Below the pieces are notes generated by a model. The model saw only the letters and a list, made by a program, of their open reading frames with translations. It was not told the DNA's origin and ran no database searches. Positions 22,893 to 34,133 of a stretch of DNA of 64,000 nt are shown here, in pieces. Source of the stretch: Burkholderiaceae bacterium (GTDB taxonomy: Bacteria; Pseudomonadota; Gammaproteobacteria; Burkholderiales; Burkholderiaceae_A); contig SGYQ01000001.1 of NCBI GenBank assembly GCA_004214155.1, positions 124,001-188,000 on the forward strand, read 5' to 3'. Every line of letters begins with the position of its first letter. The stretch's first letter is position 1. Both the position numbers and the translations under genes were made by a program.

Positions 22893-23216
22893 TTGATAAA
22901 GGGTAAATTAGGAAATATGATGAAGCAGGCTCAAAAAATGCAGCAAGATTTAAAAAGAGTACAAGATGAGCTTGCTACGTTAGAGGTAGTTGGGGAAGCG
23001 TCAGGAGGAAAAGTTAAGGTTACTTTGACGTGTAACAATAGAATGGAAAAAGTTTGGATTGACCCCTCCATGTTTACGGGACAAGAAGAGGATCTGGAGC
23101 TTTTGCAAGACCTGTTAAGGCTCGCAATAAACGATGGTATCCAGAAAGCAAAGCAGTTATCTGATAGTAGAATGGAATCGGTCACTTCTGGCATTTCGCT
23201 TCCCCCTGGTTTTTAG
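22893..23216 (+). CDS. ybaB: Nucleoid-associated protein YbaB/EbfC (TTG start)
   Basis: KGKLGNMMKQAQKMQQDLKRVQDELATLEVVGEASGG; dnaX-ybaB-recR order. Confidence 0.95.
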   Translation: MIKGKLGNMMKQAQKMQQDLKRVQDELATLEVVGEASGGKVKVTLTCNNRMEKVWIDPSMFTGQEEDLELLQDLLRLAINDGIQKAKQLSDSRMESVTSGISLPPGF

Positions 23217-23228
23217 GCTTAACCGATT

Positions 23229-23852
23229 ATGAGTAGTCGTGATAATCACCGGGATAGTTTCAAAGAGTTAGTAGAAGCTTTAGCGGAATTACCTGGTGTA
23301 GGTCCAAAAACTGCGCAACGATACGCTTTTTATTTGTTACATGTAGATAGGCAGATTGCTCAGGACTTATCAGATTCAATCATTAAGGCCTTAGTAAAAA
23401 TTAGCAATTGTCAGAAATGTAATACCCTGTGTGAGGGTGAGGTGTGCAAAATTTGTACTGACGGTAATCGGGATCCCACTAAATTATGTATAGTTGAGTC
23501 CCCTTCCGATTTGTTAGCCGTGGAACAATCTCACGCATTTAACGGTTTGTATTTCGTTTTGATGGGAAAAGTTTCTTTTATCGATGGGGTCGGTCCAAAA
23601 GATTTAGGCTTTGAACGACTTTTCTTTAGAGCAGAGGAAGAAGAGGTCAAGGAAATTATTATTGCGACAAACTTTACGGCTGAGGGCGAGGCGACCGCTC
23701 AGGCTATCGAGTATCTTTTTAAACAACATTTGAAGACAAAGAAAAAAAAGCTCGCTCGTTTAGCCCGAGGCGTTCCGCATGGGGCGGAACTTGAATACAC
23801 CGATCTTGGAACAATTGCGCAGGCTTTTAGAGAGAGAAAGCGGGAAGGTTAA
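23229..23852 (+). CDS. recR: Recombination protein RecR
   Basis: LAELPGVGPKTAQRYAFYLL, four-Cys zinc finger CQKCNTLCEGEVCKIC, TOPRIM. Confidence 0.97.
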   Translation: MSSRDNHRDSFKELVEALAELPGVGPKTAQRYAFYLLHVDRQIAQDLSDSIIKALVKISNCQKCNTLCEGEVCKICTDGNRDPTKLCIVESPSDLLAVEQSHAFNGLYFVLMGKVSFIDGVGPKDLGFERLFFRAEEEEVKEIIIATNFTAEGEATAQAIEYLFKQHLKTKKKKLARLARGVPHGAELEYTDLGTIAQAFRERKREG

Positions 23853-23855
23853 ATT

Positions 23856-24236
23856 ATGGATAAAATCTCATTTTGGTGTTTTTTTACAGCTGGAATCTTG
23901 CCTATCATTTGCGCGGGAATCTCAAAATCAAAAAAAAACTACGATAACGAAAATCCGAGGAAATGGCTCGCCATTCAAACTGGTTTTAGGGAGCGAGCAA
24001 ATTCAGCTCAGCAGAATAGTTGGGAATCATTTATCTGGTTCTCTGCCTCATTGACCCTTGCTTTAATTTTCTCTCTTGACAATATAGATTTTGTTAATCT
24101 TATGTCTGTGCTTTATATTTTCCTGAGGGTTTTTTACGTGTTATTTTACATTTTTGGTTTTTCAAACTTGAGGACGATTTCATGGCTTTGCGCCCATGGG
24201 TGTGTCTTCGGGATCTTGTTTTCTGCTCTTAGCTAA
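23856..24236 (+). CDS. MAPEG family membrane protein
   Basis: 126 aa, 4 TM; NPRKWLAIQTGFRERANSAQQNSWESF...FLRVFYVLFYI. Confidence 0.8.
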   Translation: MDKISFWCFFTAGILPIICAGISKSKKNYDNENPRKWLAIQTGFRERANSAQQNSWESFIWFSASLTLALIFSLDNIDFVNLMSVLYIFLRVFYVLFYIFGFSNLRTISWLCAHGCVFGILFSALS

Positions 24237-24271
24237 ATAGCAGTGAATGTTGGAAATTAGACGGAGATGAT

Positions 24272-25459
24272 TTGTTGGATATAGATAAGCTACTCGATTT
24301 TTCAGGAAAAGGTTTTAAGAAGGCGGCGCTAATATTAGAGGACGGTATGCGATTCAACGGCAATTCAATTGGCGTGAATGGAGTTGCGATCGGAGAGGTA
24401 GTTTTTAACACCTCAATTACTGGGTACCAAGAAATATTAAGTGATCCAAGTTACTGTAATCAGTTAGTAACGCTGACCTACCCGCATATTGGAAACGTCG
24501 GATGCAATTCTGTGGACATGGAATCTTATAAAACTCACCTATCGGGATTAATAATTAAGCAGATATCCACGGCATATCATAACCATAGAGCGGAGGAGTC
24601 ATTACAAAATTTTCTTAAAAGAAACAGGATCGTAGGGATTGAAAACATTGATACAAGGAAACTGACCTTGCATCTGAGGAAAAATGGAGCAAAGAATGGA
24701 ATCATTGTTGTTGAATCTGCTGACATTGATTTTGAGTCACAAGATGTAGAGAAGTTTGCTCAGGAGCGTTTAAGTTCCTTTCCTGGCATAACTGGAAAAA
24801 GCCTAATCGAGCATGTGTCTGGACTGAAAGAGGAAGATTGTTTCCAGGAGTTTGTTCCGAATCTTATGAGAAAAAAAAAGGAATTTGTCGTGCTTGTTTA
24901 CGACCTAGGAGTTAAACGAAATATAGTTAAGACCCTAACAGGATTGGGTTGCAGCGTGAAAATTGTCGGTTCGGGCACGAAATTTGCCGATATTAAAAGC
25001 CTAGGAGCTTCCGGAATTGTTTTTTCAAATGGGCCCGGAGACCCAGAGCCATGCACTGAGGCAATAAAGTTTGCAAAATTGGCAATACAGGACAGAATGC
25101 CCTGTCTCGGGATTTGCTTAGGGCATCAAATCATCTCTTTAGCCCTAGGAGGAAAAACAGTGAAAATGTCTGTAGGACATCATGGAGCAAATCACCCTGT
25201 AGTAAACTTGAAGACTGGCAAGATATTTATCACATCTCAGAATCACGGCTTTGCTGTTGATGAACAGCAGTTCGAAGAAATAGCGGAAATAACACATCGC
25301 TCTCTATTTGATGGAACCATTCAGGGTTATCGGCTCAAAAAGTTTCCAGTTAGTGCTTTTCAAGGTCACCCCGAGGGTTGTCCTGGCCCGCAGGATATTG
25401 AGGAAATTTTTGAAGATTTTTTGACTTCAATTGTGAATAAGGTAGAGGGTTCAAAGTGA
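24272..25459 (+). CDS. carA: Carbamoyl-phosphate synthase small subunit
   Basis: ALILEDGMRFNGNSIG...GEVVFNTSITGYQEILSDPSY, class I glutaminase LGICLGHQII. Confidence 0.97.
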   Translation: MLDIDKLLDFSGKGFKKAALILEDGMRFNGNSIGVNGVAIGEVVFNTSITGYQEILSDPSYCNQLVTLTYPHIGNVGCNSVDMESYKTHLSGLIIKQISTAYHNHRAEESLQNFLKRNRIVGIENIDTRKLTLHLRKNGAKNGIIVVESADIDFESQDVEKFAQERLSSFPGITGKSLIEHVSGLKEEDCFQEFVPNLMRKKKEFVVLVYDLGVKRNIVKTLTGLGCSVKIVGSGTKFADIKSLGASGIVFSNGPGDPEPCTEAIKFAKLAIQDRMPCLGICLGHQIISLALGGKTVKMSVGHHGANHPVVNLKTGKIFITSQNHGFAVDEQQFEEIAEITHRSLFDGTIQGYRLKKFPVSAFQGHPEGCPGPQDIEEIFEDFLTSIVNKVEGSK

Positions 25460-25489
25460 CCTGTTTACCAGTTTAAAGAAAGAGAGTTC

Positions 25490-28400
25490 ATGCCTCGGAG
25501 AGAAGACATAAAAAAAATTTTGATTGTTGGCGCCGGACCGATTGTCATCGGGCAGGCTTGCGAGTTTGATTATTCTGGTGTTCAAGCTTGTAAAGCACTC
25601 AAGGAAGAGGGTTATAAAGTTGTTCTCGTAAACAGTAATCCTGCTACGATCATGACAGACCCAGATATGGCAGATTCAGTTTATATCGAGCCATTGAATA
25701 CCATGGTGTTAAATCAAATATTCGAGTGCGAGAAACCGGACGCGATGTTAGCAACCATGGGTGGTCAAACTGCATTGAATTTGGCGTTAAAACTTGCTGA
25801 GACTGGTTCTCTCAAAAAGCATGGCGTGGAATTAATTGGAGCGAAAAAAACTTCAATTGAGGTCGCTGAAGATAGAAGTCTGTTTAAAATAGCGATGAAT
25901 GAGCTAGGACTTGAAACTGCTAAGTCCGGGCTAGCTCAATCACTAGAAGAGGCAGTAGAGGTCCGCGAGTCAATTGCAAAGGTGACCAATGGAACAGGTT
26001 TTCCGGTGATAATCCGTCCAAGTTTTACATTAGGTGGAACCGGAGGAGGGATTGCTTTCAACGCCCAAGAATTTGATTCCATTTGCAGGCATGGTCTCGA
26101 AGTTTCTCCAGCAAAACAGTTGTTGATCGAAGAATCATTAATCGGTTGGAAAGAATTTGAGATGGAGGTTGTCAGGGATAAAAATGATAATTGTATAATC
26201 GTTTGCTCCATAGAGAATCTTGATCCAATGGGAGTGCATACGGGTGATTCAATTACTGTTGCCCCTGCTCAGACGCTATCTGATAAAGAATTTCAAATAA
26301 TGAGAAGTTCCTCTATAAACATATTGCGCAAAGTTGGGGTAGACACTGGCGGTTCAAATGTGCAATTTGCCGTAAACCCGTTTGATGGAAGAATGGTAGT
26401 GGTTGAAATGAATCCAAGAGTATCCAGATCATCAGCGCTAGCATCTAAAGCCACTGGTTTTCCAATTGCAAAAGTTGCCGCAAAGTTAGCTGTGGGATAT
26501 TGTTTAGACGAGCTTGCAAATGAGGTTACGGGCGGAAATATTCCGGCCTCATTTGAGCCGACTATCGATTACGTCGTTACAAAAATCCCGAGGTTTGCAT
26601 TTGAAAAATTTCCATTAGCGGAAGATAAATTGACAACACAAATGAAATCAGTCGGGGAAGTAATGGCGATAGGAAGGACTTTTCAAGAATCATTTCAAAA
26701 AGCTTTACGTGGATTGGAGACTGGCATAAATGGCTTAGAAGAATTAGGCCTGCACCAGGACGATTTAAAAAACCAATTAACACAACCTAGTTCAACTCGT
26801 ATTCTTGCTGTGGGAAATGCTTTCAGGGAAAACGTTACGGTCGAAGAAGTATATGTCGCGACAAAGATCGATAAATGGTTTTTAAATCAAATAAGGGAAC
26901 TGATTTATATTGAGCAAAATTTAAAAAAATTGGTCATACCCGATATTGATAGATCTATTATGACTGCGCTTAAGCAAAGGGGCTTCTCCGATAGTCGACT
27001 GGCAAACCTTCTTGATGTTTCCGAAGCACAAGTTCGTAAAGTAAGGCATTCACTTGAGGTAAGGCCTGTATTTAAAAGAGTTGACACTTGCGCCGGGGAA
27101 TTTGATTCGACAACCTCATACTTCTATTCAACATATGAAGAAGAGGATGAGTCGCATCCCAGTAAAAATAAAAAAGTACTAATTTTAGGCGGAGGACCAA
27201 ATAGGATTGGTCAGGGCATTGAGTTCGATTATTGTTGTGTTCATGCGGTTTTTGCGCTCAAGGCACTCGGGTTTGAAACGATCATGGTGAATTGTAACCC
27301 CGAGACGGTTTCGACGGATTACGATACTTCTGATAGGCTTTATTTTGAATCTTTAACTTTGGAAGATGTTCTTGAAATAATTCATAGAGAAAAGCCGCTT
27401 GGGGTAATTGTGCAATTCGGAGGCCAAACTCCGCTAAAGTTAGCTAAGGATTTAGAGGCCTCTGGAGTAAATATTCTGGGCACTAAACCAGAGTTTATCG
27501 ACTTAGCGGAAGATAGAGAACGTTTTCAGAAGCTTCTAAAAAAGCTAGATCTGTTGCAGCCCCCTAATAGAATTGCGAGAACAGAGGAAGAAGCGACAAT
27601 GTTTGCTAGGGAACTTGGTTTTCCTCTCCTAGTTCGTCCAAGCTATGTATTAGGAGGAAGGGCGATGGAAATTGTTCAGGATGAAAAAGACCTTAAACAG
27701 TATTTTTTAGAGGCCGTGAAGGTTTCAAATGAATCGCCAGTCCTTCTGGATTGTTTTTTAAATGATGCTATCGAAGTGGATGTAGATTGTCTGTTTGACG
27801 GAAAAGATTTATTTATTGGAGGAATTATGGAGCATATTGAGCGAGCCGGGGTCCATTCGGGCGACTCAGCGTGTTGCATTCCTCCATTTTCCCTGGATAA
27901 AAAGATCATTGCTCAAATTGAGCATCAAACCGCTATATTGGCACAGGCTCTTCAAGTTAAAGGTCTTATGAATATTCAGTTTGCTGTGCAAAACGGAGAT
28001 TTATATGTTCTAGAAGTTAACCCTCGAGCCTCAAGGACAATTCCTTTTGTATCCAAAGCAATTGGAATGCCGTTAGCAAAGTTAGCTACTAAAATCATGT
28101 TGGGCGTATCCTTGGATGCGCAAAATGTATCTGAAAATCGAGAATCTAAGTACTATGCCGTAAAGGAGGCTGTATTTCCATTTTCCAAATTTATCGGAGT
28201 GGATACTATTTTAGGTCCAGAAATGAAATCAACTGGGGAAGTCATGGGAATTGGGAAAACATTTAGCGAAGCTTTTATAAAATCACAGTTAGCGGCAGGT
28301 ATTGATTTTCCAACAAAAATACCGGGAAAGCTCGCATTCATCAGTGTTCGTGATCATGACAAACCTGCCGCAGTAGATCTAGCCAGAAAACTTCAGATGT

Positions 28401-28720
28401 TGGGGTTTGAGCTGGTTGCTACAAAAGGAACTGCTGAATATATCGGAAAAAGAGGTATTAAGGTTGAAACGGTAAAAAAGGTAACCGAAGGACGGCCTCA
28501 TATAGTTGATAGGATAAAAAACGGACAAATTTCTTTCATCTTAAATACTGTGGAGGAAAGAAAGAGCGCGATAAAAGATTCGAGATCGATTCGTACCAGT
28601 GCTTTGAGTGAGAGTGTAACCACTTACACAACTCTTGCAGGCGCTAAAGCTGCAGTTGATGGGTTATCTTCGCTTGCGGCATCCAAGGTTGAAGTTTATG
28701 ATTTAAAATCACTACACTGA
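25490..28720 (+). CDS. carB: Carbamoyl-phosphate synthase large subunit
   Basis: 1076 aa, two ATP-grasp halves, [20 protein letters not shown]. Confidence 0.98.
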   Translation: MPRREDIKKILIVGAGPIVIGQACEFDYSGVQACKALKEEGYKVVLVNSNPATIMTDPDMADSVYIEPLNTMVLNQIFECEKPDAMLATMGGQTALNLALKLAETGSLKKHGVELIGAKKTSIEVAEDRSLFKIAMNELGLETAKSGLAQSLEEAVEVRESIAKVTNGTGFPVIIRPSFTLGGTGGGIAFNAQEFDSICRHGLEVSPAKQLLIEESLIGWKEFEMEVVRDKNDNCIIVCSIENLDPMGVHTGDSITVAPAQTLSDKEFQIMRSSSINILRKVGVDTGGSNVQFAVNPFDGRMVVVEMNPRVSRSSALASKATGFPIAKVAAKLAVGYCLDELANEVTGGNIPASFEPTIDYVVTKIPRFAFEKFPLAEDKLTTQMKSVGEVMAIGRTFQESFQKALRGLETGINGLEELGLHQDDLKNQLTQPSSTRILAVGNAFRENVTVEEVYVATKIDKWFLNQIRELIYIEQNLKKLVIPDIDRSIMTALKQRGFSDSRLANLLDVSEAQVRKVRHSLEVRPVFKRVDTCAGEFDSTTSYFYSTYEEEDESHPSKNKKVLILGGGPNRIGQGIEFDYCCVHAVFALKALGFETIMVNCNPETVSTDYDTSDRLYFESLTLEDVLEIIHREKPLGVIVQFGGQTPLKLAKDLEASGVNILGTKPEFIDLAEDRERFQKLLKKLDLLQPPNRIARTEEEATMFARELGFPLLVRPSYVLGGRAMEIVQDEKDLKQYFLEAVKVSNESPVLLDCFLNDAIEVDVDCLFDGKDLFIGGIMEHIERAGVHSGDSACCIPPFSLDKKIIAQIEHQTAILAQALQVKGLMNIQFAVQNGDLYVLEVNPRASRTIPFVSKAIGMPLAKLATKIMLGVSLDAQNVSENRESKYYAVKEAVFPFSKFIGVDTILGPEMKSTGEVMGIGKTFSEAFIKSQLAAGIDFPTKIPGKLAFISVRDHDKPAAVDLARKLQMLGFELVATKGTAEYIGKRGIKVETVKKVTEGRPHIVDRIKNGQISFILNTVEERKSAIKDSRSIRTSALSESVTTYTTLAGAKAAVDGLSSLAASKVEVYDLKSLH

Positions 28721-28727
28721 GAATAAG

Positions 28728-29207
28728 ATGAATAGAACGCCTTTAACTAGCAAAGGTTTTGACCGACTGAAGGAGGAGTTACAATTATTAAAGACTCATG
28801 AGAGGCCGGCAGTTATTCAGGCGATAGCCGAGGCTAGAGCACATGGTGATTTGTCCGAAAATGCTGAATATGATGCAGCTAAGGAAAAGCAATCTATGTT
28901 GGAGGGGCGGATACAGGATTTAGAAAACAAAATATCTACAGCTGAGATCATAAATCCAACTCAGTTGCAAAGGGATGGAAGAGTTGTTTTCGGTGTTATT
29001 GTAACCTTTATAGATTTGAATACTGATGAGCAGTTTAAATATCAGATTGTAGGGGAGGATGAGGCCAATATACGCGAAGGGAAAATCTCGTATGTTAGTC
29101 CAATTGCTCGGGCATTAATCGGGAAAACAGAGGACGATATTACGGAATTCGATATTCCATCAGGAAAAAGGGAAGTCCAAATTATAAAAGTAGAATACGA
29201 AGTGTAG
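28728..29207 (+). CDS. greA: Transcription elongation factor GreA
   Basis: AIAEARAHGDLSENAEYDAAKEKQ. Confidence 0.97.
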   Translation: MNRTPLTSKGFDRLKEELQLLKTHERPAVIQAIAEARAHGDLSENAEYDAAKEKQSMLEGRIQDLENKISTAEIINPTQLQRDGRVVFGVIVTFIDLNTDEQFKYQIVGEDEANIREGKISYVSPIARALIGKTEDDITEFDIPSGKREVQIIKVEYEV

Positions 29208-29219
29208 ATCACCAAAACA

Positions 29220-29831
29220 ATGGTGAAAAAAAAATGGTTAAATGAGTTTTTATCTGATAAGTACGTAAAAGATGCTAACCGTGAAGGGTTTCGGTCTAGA
29301 GCAGCCTTTAAGTTGTTGGAAATTGATGAGGAGTTTTGTCTGTTTAATAATTGTTCAAGCGTACTTGATCTTGGTTGTGCGCCCGGTAGCTGGTTGCAGG
29401 TCGCTAAAAGGAAGACGAAGTCAAAGAAGACCCTTATTGTAGGTGTTGATATACTTCATTTTCAATTGATTCAAGGGGTAACTCAAATTGAGGGTGATTT
29501 TCAAGATGAATCCGCCCGTAAGGAAATACTTGCAGCATTTAATGGCAGAAAAGTCGACTTAATTTTATCTGACATGGCTCCAAATCTATCTGGAATTAAA
29601 GTTGTTGACGGGGAAAACATCTTCAATTTGGTCAATCTTGTTCTAGATTTCAGCCTAGAGAACTTGCATAAAAATGGTTGTGTTGTGGTTAAAGCGTTTG
29701 AAACCGGCACTGGAAGCCGTGAATTTCGCAAAAAACTAAGTAAATACTTCGAAAAAGTATGGCTGAGAAAGCCGTTGGCTTCCAAAAAAGTGTCCGCTGA
29801 GCAATTTCTTGTCGCAAAAACACTAAAATAA
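29220..29831 (+). CDS. rlmE: 23S rRNA (uridine-2'-O-)-methyltransferase RlmE/FtsJ
   Basis: FRSRAAFKLLEID, DLGCAPGSWLQVA, DLILSDMAPNLSG. Confidence 0.96.
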   Translation: MVKKKWLNEFLSDKYVKDANREGFRSRAAFKLLEIDEEFCLFNNCSSVLDLGCAPGSWLQVAKRKTKSKKTLIVGVDILHFQLIQGVTQIEGDFQDESARKEILAAFNGRKVDLILSDMAPNLSGIKVVDGENIFNLVNLVLDFSLENLHKNGCVVVKAFETGTGSREFRKKLSKYFEKVWLRKPLASKKVSAEQFLVAKTLK

Positions 29832-29846
29832 TAGTGTATTTAAAAA

Positions 29847-29875
29847 CTTATTTGGAATATAGTTATCCAAATAAG
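29847..29875. repeat. Perfect 10-bp inverted repeat (hairpin) upstream of ftsH
   Basis: CTTATTTGGA-N9-TCCAAATAAG. Confidence 0.85.
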
Positions 29876-29902
29876 CAATACTAACAAATTCGAGGTTTTG
29901 AT

Positions 29903-31825
29903 TTGAATAATACTGTATCAAAAGTAGCAATATGGATGGTAATCGCTTTAATTTTATTTTCTATATTTCGGCAATTCGACGGAACTAGGGGAATGAGTCG
30001 GGAGATTTCCTATTCGCAATTTATGGAAGAGGCAAGGCAGGGAGCCATTAAATCCGCTGTTGTAGATGGTAGAACGGTTAGAGCCATAACGACTGATGAC
30101 AGGCAACTTATGGTAAACGCTCCGCAAGATTTGTGGATGGTTTCCGATCTCATGAAATATGGGGTAATAGTATCGGCTAAGCCTGAGGAGCAGCCATCGT
30201 TGTTAATGAGTATTTTTGTTTCATGGTTCCCAATGCTACTTCTAATTGCGGTATGGATTTTCTTTATGAGGCAAATGCAGGGAGGTGGTCGAGGTGGTGC
30301 CTTTTCATTTGGAAAGTCAAAGGCTCGCATGATCGATGAGAATAACAATGTTATTACTTTTTCGGATGTTGCTGGTTGTGATGAAGCCAAGGAAGATGTT
30401 ACAGAATTGGTTGATTTTTTGCGAGATCCGACTAAATTTCAAAAGCTTGGAGGTAGAATACCTCGGGGGGTTCTGATGGTTGGATCCCCTGGTACAGGAA
30501 AGACACTGCTTGCTAAAGCAATTGCTGGCGAAGCGAAAGTACCTTTTTTCTCCATCTCAGGGTCGGATTTTGTTGAAATGTTTGTTGGTGTCGGGGCGGC
30601 TCGTGTACGGGATATGTTCGAGAACGCAAAGAAACACTCGCCTTGCATAATTTTTATTGACGAGATAGATGCGGTTGGCAGACAAAGAGGGGCAGGACTT
30701 GGTGGAGGAAATGATGAGCGTGAGCAAACCCTAAATCAGATGTTGGTTGAGATGGATGGATTTGAGACGAATCAAGGCATTATAGTGATAGCTGCCACGA
30801 ACAGGCCTGATGTGTTAGACCCAGCTCTGTTAAGACCAGGAAGGTTCGATCGACAAGTTGTTGTTCCGCTTCCTGACGTTCGAGGCAGGGAGCAAATTCT
30901 AAATGTTCACATGAGAAAGGTACCCATTGCATCTGATGTTAAAGCGGATATCTTAGCCAGGGGAACGCCCGGGATGTCAGGGGCAGACTTAGCCAATATC
31001 GTAAATGAGGCTGCTCTCTTCGCTGCGCGACGCAGCGGAAGAACGGTTGAAATGGATGATTTCGAGAAAGCAAAGGATAAAATCTTAATGGGTTCTGAGA
31101 GGAAATCCATAGTTATGCCTGAGGAAGAAAGGAAAAATACTGCTTATCACGAGTCTGGTCACGCCATAGTCGCAAAGATGCTCCCAAAAACCGATCCGGT
31201 ACACAAGGTTACTATCATTCCTAGGGGAAGGGCTCTTGGGGTTACCATGCAATTACCTGAGGGCGATAGGTATAGTATGGATAAGGAACGGATTTTGAAC
31301 ACTATTGCAGTGTTATTTGGGGGCAGGATTGCTGAAGAAATCTTTATGGACCAAATGACAACTGGGGCCTCAAACGATTTCGAGAGGGCTACCCAGCTTG
31401 CCCGCGATATGGTCACTAGATATGGAATGAGTGATGCTTTAGGGCCAATGGTATACGCGGAAAATGAAGGAGAGGTATTTCTTGGTAGAAGCATCACAAA
31501 AACGACTCACGTGTCTGAGTCGACGATGCAAAAGGTTGATTCTGAGATACGTAGGATTATCGACGAACAGTACACGGTAGCACGAGATATCATAGAAAAA
31601 AATTCAGAAAAGATGCATGCGATGGCGAAAGCCCTTTTAGAATGGGAAACTATCGATGCTGAACAGATTGATGATATCGCTAAAGGAAAGGAGCCAAAGC
31701 CGCCCAAAGATAGTCTTAAATCTGGCCCCGAAAATGATGGCGGTAACAGTTCTAATTCGGGAGGGGGCTCAAGCGCTAAAAGCGGTAACCAAACTCCACC
31801 GGATGCTGTTACAGCTGCCAACTGA
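29903..31825 (+). CDS. ftsH: ATP-dependent zinc metalloprotease FtsH
   Basis: [32 protein letters not shown] zinc motif. Confidence 0.98.
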   Translation: MNNTVSKVAIWMVIALILFSIFRQFDGTRGMSREISYSQFMEEARQGAIKSAVVDGRTVRAITTDDRQLMVNAPQDLWMVSDLMKYGVIVSAKPEEQPSLLMSIFVSWFPMLLLIAVWIFFMRQMQGGGRGGAFSFGKSKARMIDENNNVITFSDVAGCDEAKEDVTELVDFLRDPTKFQKLGGRIPRGVLMVGSPGTGKTLLAKAIAGEAKVPFFSISGSDFVEMFVGVGAARVRDMFENAKKHSPCIIFIDEIDAVGRQRGAGLGGGNDEREQTLNQMLVEMDGFETNQGIIVIAATNRPDVLDPALLRPGRFDRQVVVPLPDVRGREQILNVHMRKVPIASDVKADILARGTPGMSGADLANIVNEAALFAARRSGRTVEMDDFEKAKDKILMGSERKSIVMPEEERKNTAYHESGHAIVAKMLPKTDPVHKVTIIPRGRALGVTMQLPEGDRYSMDKERILNTIAVLFGGRIAEEIFMDQMTTGASNDFERATQLARDMVTRYGMSDALGPMVYAENEGEVFLGRSITKTTHVSESTMQKVDSEIRRIIDEQYTVARDIIEKNSEKMHAMAKALLEWETIDAEQIDDIAKGKEPKPPKDSLKSGPENDGGNSSNSGGGSSAKSGNQTPPDAVTAAN

Positions 31826-31860
31826 TACAAAACCTTTTTTTTTCCTGCTTTCTATTTACT

Positions 31861-31886
31861 GTGGGATGCTTGTACAAGCATCCCAC
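31861..31886. repeat. Perfect 26-nt palindrome downstream of ftsH
   Basis: GTGGGATGCTTGTACAAGCATCCCAC, fully self-complementary; no T-run follows on + strand. Confidence 0.85.
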
Positions 31887-31914
31887 GTTCTGGGTGACAC
31901 ACGGAGACACTTAG

Positions 31915-32811
31915 TTGACAGAAACCCATTCAGAGAACCATATTTTTACTTGCGGTAGGTTTGATCTTTCCCTAGAAGGTCCTTTGGTGATGGGGATTTT
32001 AAACGTGACCCCAGACTCTTTTTCTGACGGAGGAACTCTTGGTACCTGTGACCTTGCCGTAAAAAGGGCGGAAGGTATGATCTCTGATGGAGTCGATATA
32101 ATCGATCTTGGGGGGGAGAGTACTAGGCCTGGAGCTGAAAAAATTCCACTGGAGGAAGAGTGGAGACGAGTGGAAGAGGTTTTGGCAAAGATTTTGGAGT
32201 TGAAAATTCCTGTTTCCATAGATACTATGAAGCCCGAGATTATGATCAGGGCTGTAGAAATGGGGGTGGATTTAATAAATGACGTCTCTGGATTTAGGTC
32301 AAAAGAGGCTCTTGATTTTTTAAAAGCAATGAAAAAAAGTCGGATTGGCTTTTGTATAATGCACATGCAGGGGAATCCACAAAATATGCAGGACAGTCCT
32401 CGGTACGGTGATGTTGTTTCTGAAGTTGAATTTTTCTTGCAAAGAAAGGTGGAGGAATTTCGGAATTCCGGAATTTCAAAAGACAGGATTTTAATCGATC
32501 CAGGATTTGGTTTCGGAAAGACTTCGCAACATAATCTTTCGCTTTTAAAAGAAATCCCAAGGCTAAGTAAAGTTTGCCCTTTGCTAGTTGGGTTATCCAG
32601 AAAAAGAATAATCTCAGAACTTTGTAAACGTAATAGTAAACCAACCGATAGATTGGGAGGAAGCTTAGCAATGGCCCTTTGGAGTGCAATGCAGGGTGCA
32701 TCCGTAGTTAGAGTACATGACGTCAAGGAAACAAAAGAGATGATCACTGTCTATAAGGCTTTGGGCGGAGACAACATATTTTCTGGCGTGGACAATGAAA
32801 AACAAACTTGA
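31915..32811 (+). CDS. folP: Dihydropteroate synthase (TTG start)
   Basis: MGILNVTPDSFSDGG, DLGGESTRPGA, overlaps glmM start. Confidence 0.96.
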   Translation: MTETHSENHIFTCGRFDLSLEGPLVMGILNVTPDSFSDGGTLGTCDLAVKRAEGMISDGVDIIDLGGESTRPGAEKIPLEEEWRRVEEVLAKILELKIPVSIDTMKPEIMIRAVEMGVDLINDVSGFRSKEALDFLKAMKKSRIGFCIMHMQGNPQNMQDSPRYGDVVSEVEFFLQRKVEEFRNSGISKDRILIDPGFGFGKTSQHNLSLLKEIPRLSKVCPLLVGLSRKRIISELCKRNSKPTDRLGGSLAMALWSAMQGASVVRVHDVKETKEMITVYKALGGDNIFSGVDNEKQT

Positions 32812-34129
32812 ATTTGGCACTGACGGTATCCGCGGCCCTGTCTCTGAGAAAGGAGTTTCTCCGGAATTTGCACTAAGACTGGGGATTGCCACGGGGGCTG
32901 CTCTAAAAAACACCAGAGAAACAGTTGACGTAGTTATTGGGCGAGATACAAGATCATCTGGGGATATGTTAGCAAGTGCCTTTTCTAGCGGTCTAAATCA
33001 GGCTGGAGCTAATGTATTTAACGTTGGGATAATGCCAAGCCCTGCTGTGGCTTTTCTCACAAAGTCAATTGGTGCAAACGTAGGAGTTGTGGTAAGCGCA
33101 TCCCACAATATGTTCCGAGATAATGGGTTTAAATTCTTCAGTGGTTCGGGGAAAAAAATACCAGAATTGATGGAAAAAAAAATTCAAGATAGTTTGAAGT
33201 TAAACTATGCCATCGACCCTTGTAAATTGGGGGTGCAAAAAAAAATACAAGATGCTGACGGTAGATACATCGAGTTTTGTAAATCTTGTTTTCCGAGAAA
33301 TTTGTCTCTTAGAGGTAAGAAAATTATTTTAGATTCATCGAATGGGGCTGCATCATTTTGCGCGGGAAAGATTCTCAGCGAACTCGGAGCTGAAGTTATT
33401 GAAATAGGTAATAAACCGAACGGAATGAATATCAATGATTCTGTGGGAACTCTTTTTCCTCAAAAGCTTATTGAGAGAGTTCTTCGTGTTTCGGCAGATT
33501 TCGGAATCGCTTTGGATGGTGACGGGGATAGACTCAAGCTGGTTGATCATTTGGGAAGAGTTTACGATGGCGATGAGTTGTTGTACGCGATCACCAAACT
33601 AAGAGTTAGAACGGAAGGAGCAAGCGCCGTTAAGGGTGTGGTTGGGACACTCATGAGTAATCTGGGTCTCGAGCGGGCCATCAATAAGTGTGGGCTCGAA
33701 TTTAGAAGAGCAAAAGTTGGAGACCGTCATATTCTACAAATTCTAGAGGAGAATGATTGGTATTTAGGAGGAGAAACTTCGGGACATATTTTATCGTTAG
33801 ACATGCATACGACGGGCGACGGAATTGTAAGTGCGTTACAGGTTTTACAAGCTATTATTACTATTGGAGACAACCTTTCTGATTTTATTGCCGATTTACA
33901 ACTGATGCCTCAACTTTTAATAAATGTGCCCCTTATTCCAGGCAAAAATTGGCCAATTAACGAAAAGTTTAAAAATGCGAAAAAGCGGGTCCTCGACGAA
34001 CTTGGCTCAGATGGACGTATTCTGGTAAGGGCTTCAGGAACCGAACCCGTAATACGGGTAATGGCAGAGGCGGAAACTGAAAAACTCGCGAAGTCGTGTA
34101 TCGATCAATTGGTATCAAGCCTGCAGTAA
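32795..34129 (+). CDS. glmM: Phosphoglucosamine mutase
   Basis: FGTDGIRGPV, VVVSASHNMFRDNGFK, DGDGDRLKLVD. Confidence 0.97.
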   Translation: MKNKLEFGTDGIRGPVSEKGVSPEFALRLGIATGAALKNTRETVDVVIGRDTRSSGDMLASAFSSGLNQAGANVFNVGIMPSPAVAFLTKSIGANVGVVVSASHNMFRDNGFKFFSGSGKKIPELMEKKIQDSLKLNYAIDPCKLGVQKKIQDADGRYIEFCKSCFPRNLSLRGKKIILDSSNGAASFCAGKILSELGAEVIEIGNKPNGMNINDSVGTLFPQKLIERVLRVSADFGIALDGDGDRLKLVDHLGRVYDGDELLYAITKLRVRTEGASAVKGVVGTLMSNLGLERAINKCGLEFRRAKVGDRHILQILEENDWYLGGETSGHILSLDMHTTGDGIVSALQVLQAIITIGDNLSDFIADLQLMPQLLINVPLIPGKNWPINEKFKNAKKRVLDELGSDGRILVRASGTEPVIRVMAEAETEKLAKSCIDQLVSSLQ

Positions 34130-34133
34130 GCAT

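Noticed and set aside
23779-24054. 91-aa + ORF bridging recR and the MAPEG gene
   Set aside because: Out-of-frame overlap of two convincing genes; no independent support.
30010-31830. Several minus-strand ORFs opposite ftsH (126, 69, 67, 112, 107 aa)
   Set aside because: Antisense shadows of FtsH.
31911-32747. 278-aa minus-strand ORF opposite folP
   Set aside because: Long, but fully antisense to clear dihydropteroate synthase; Ser/Pro/Ile-rich shadow translation.
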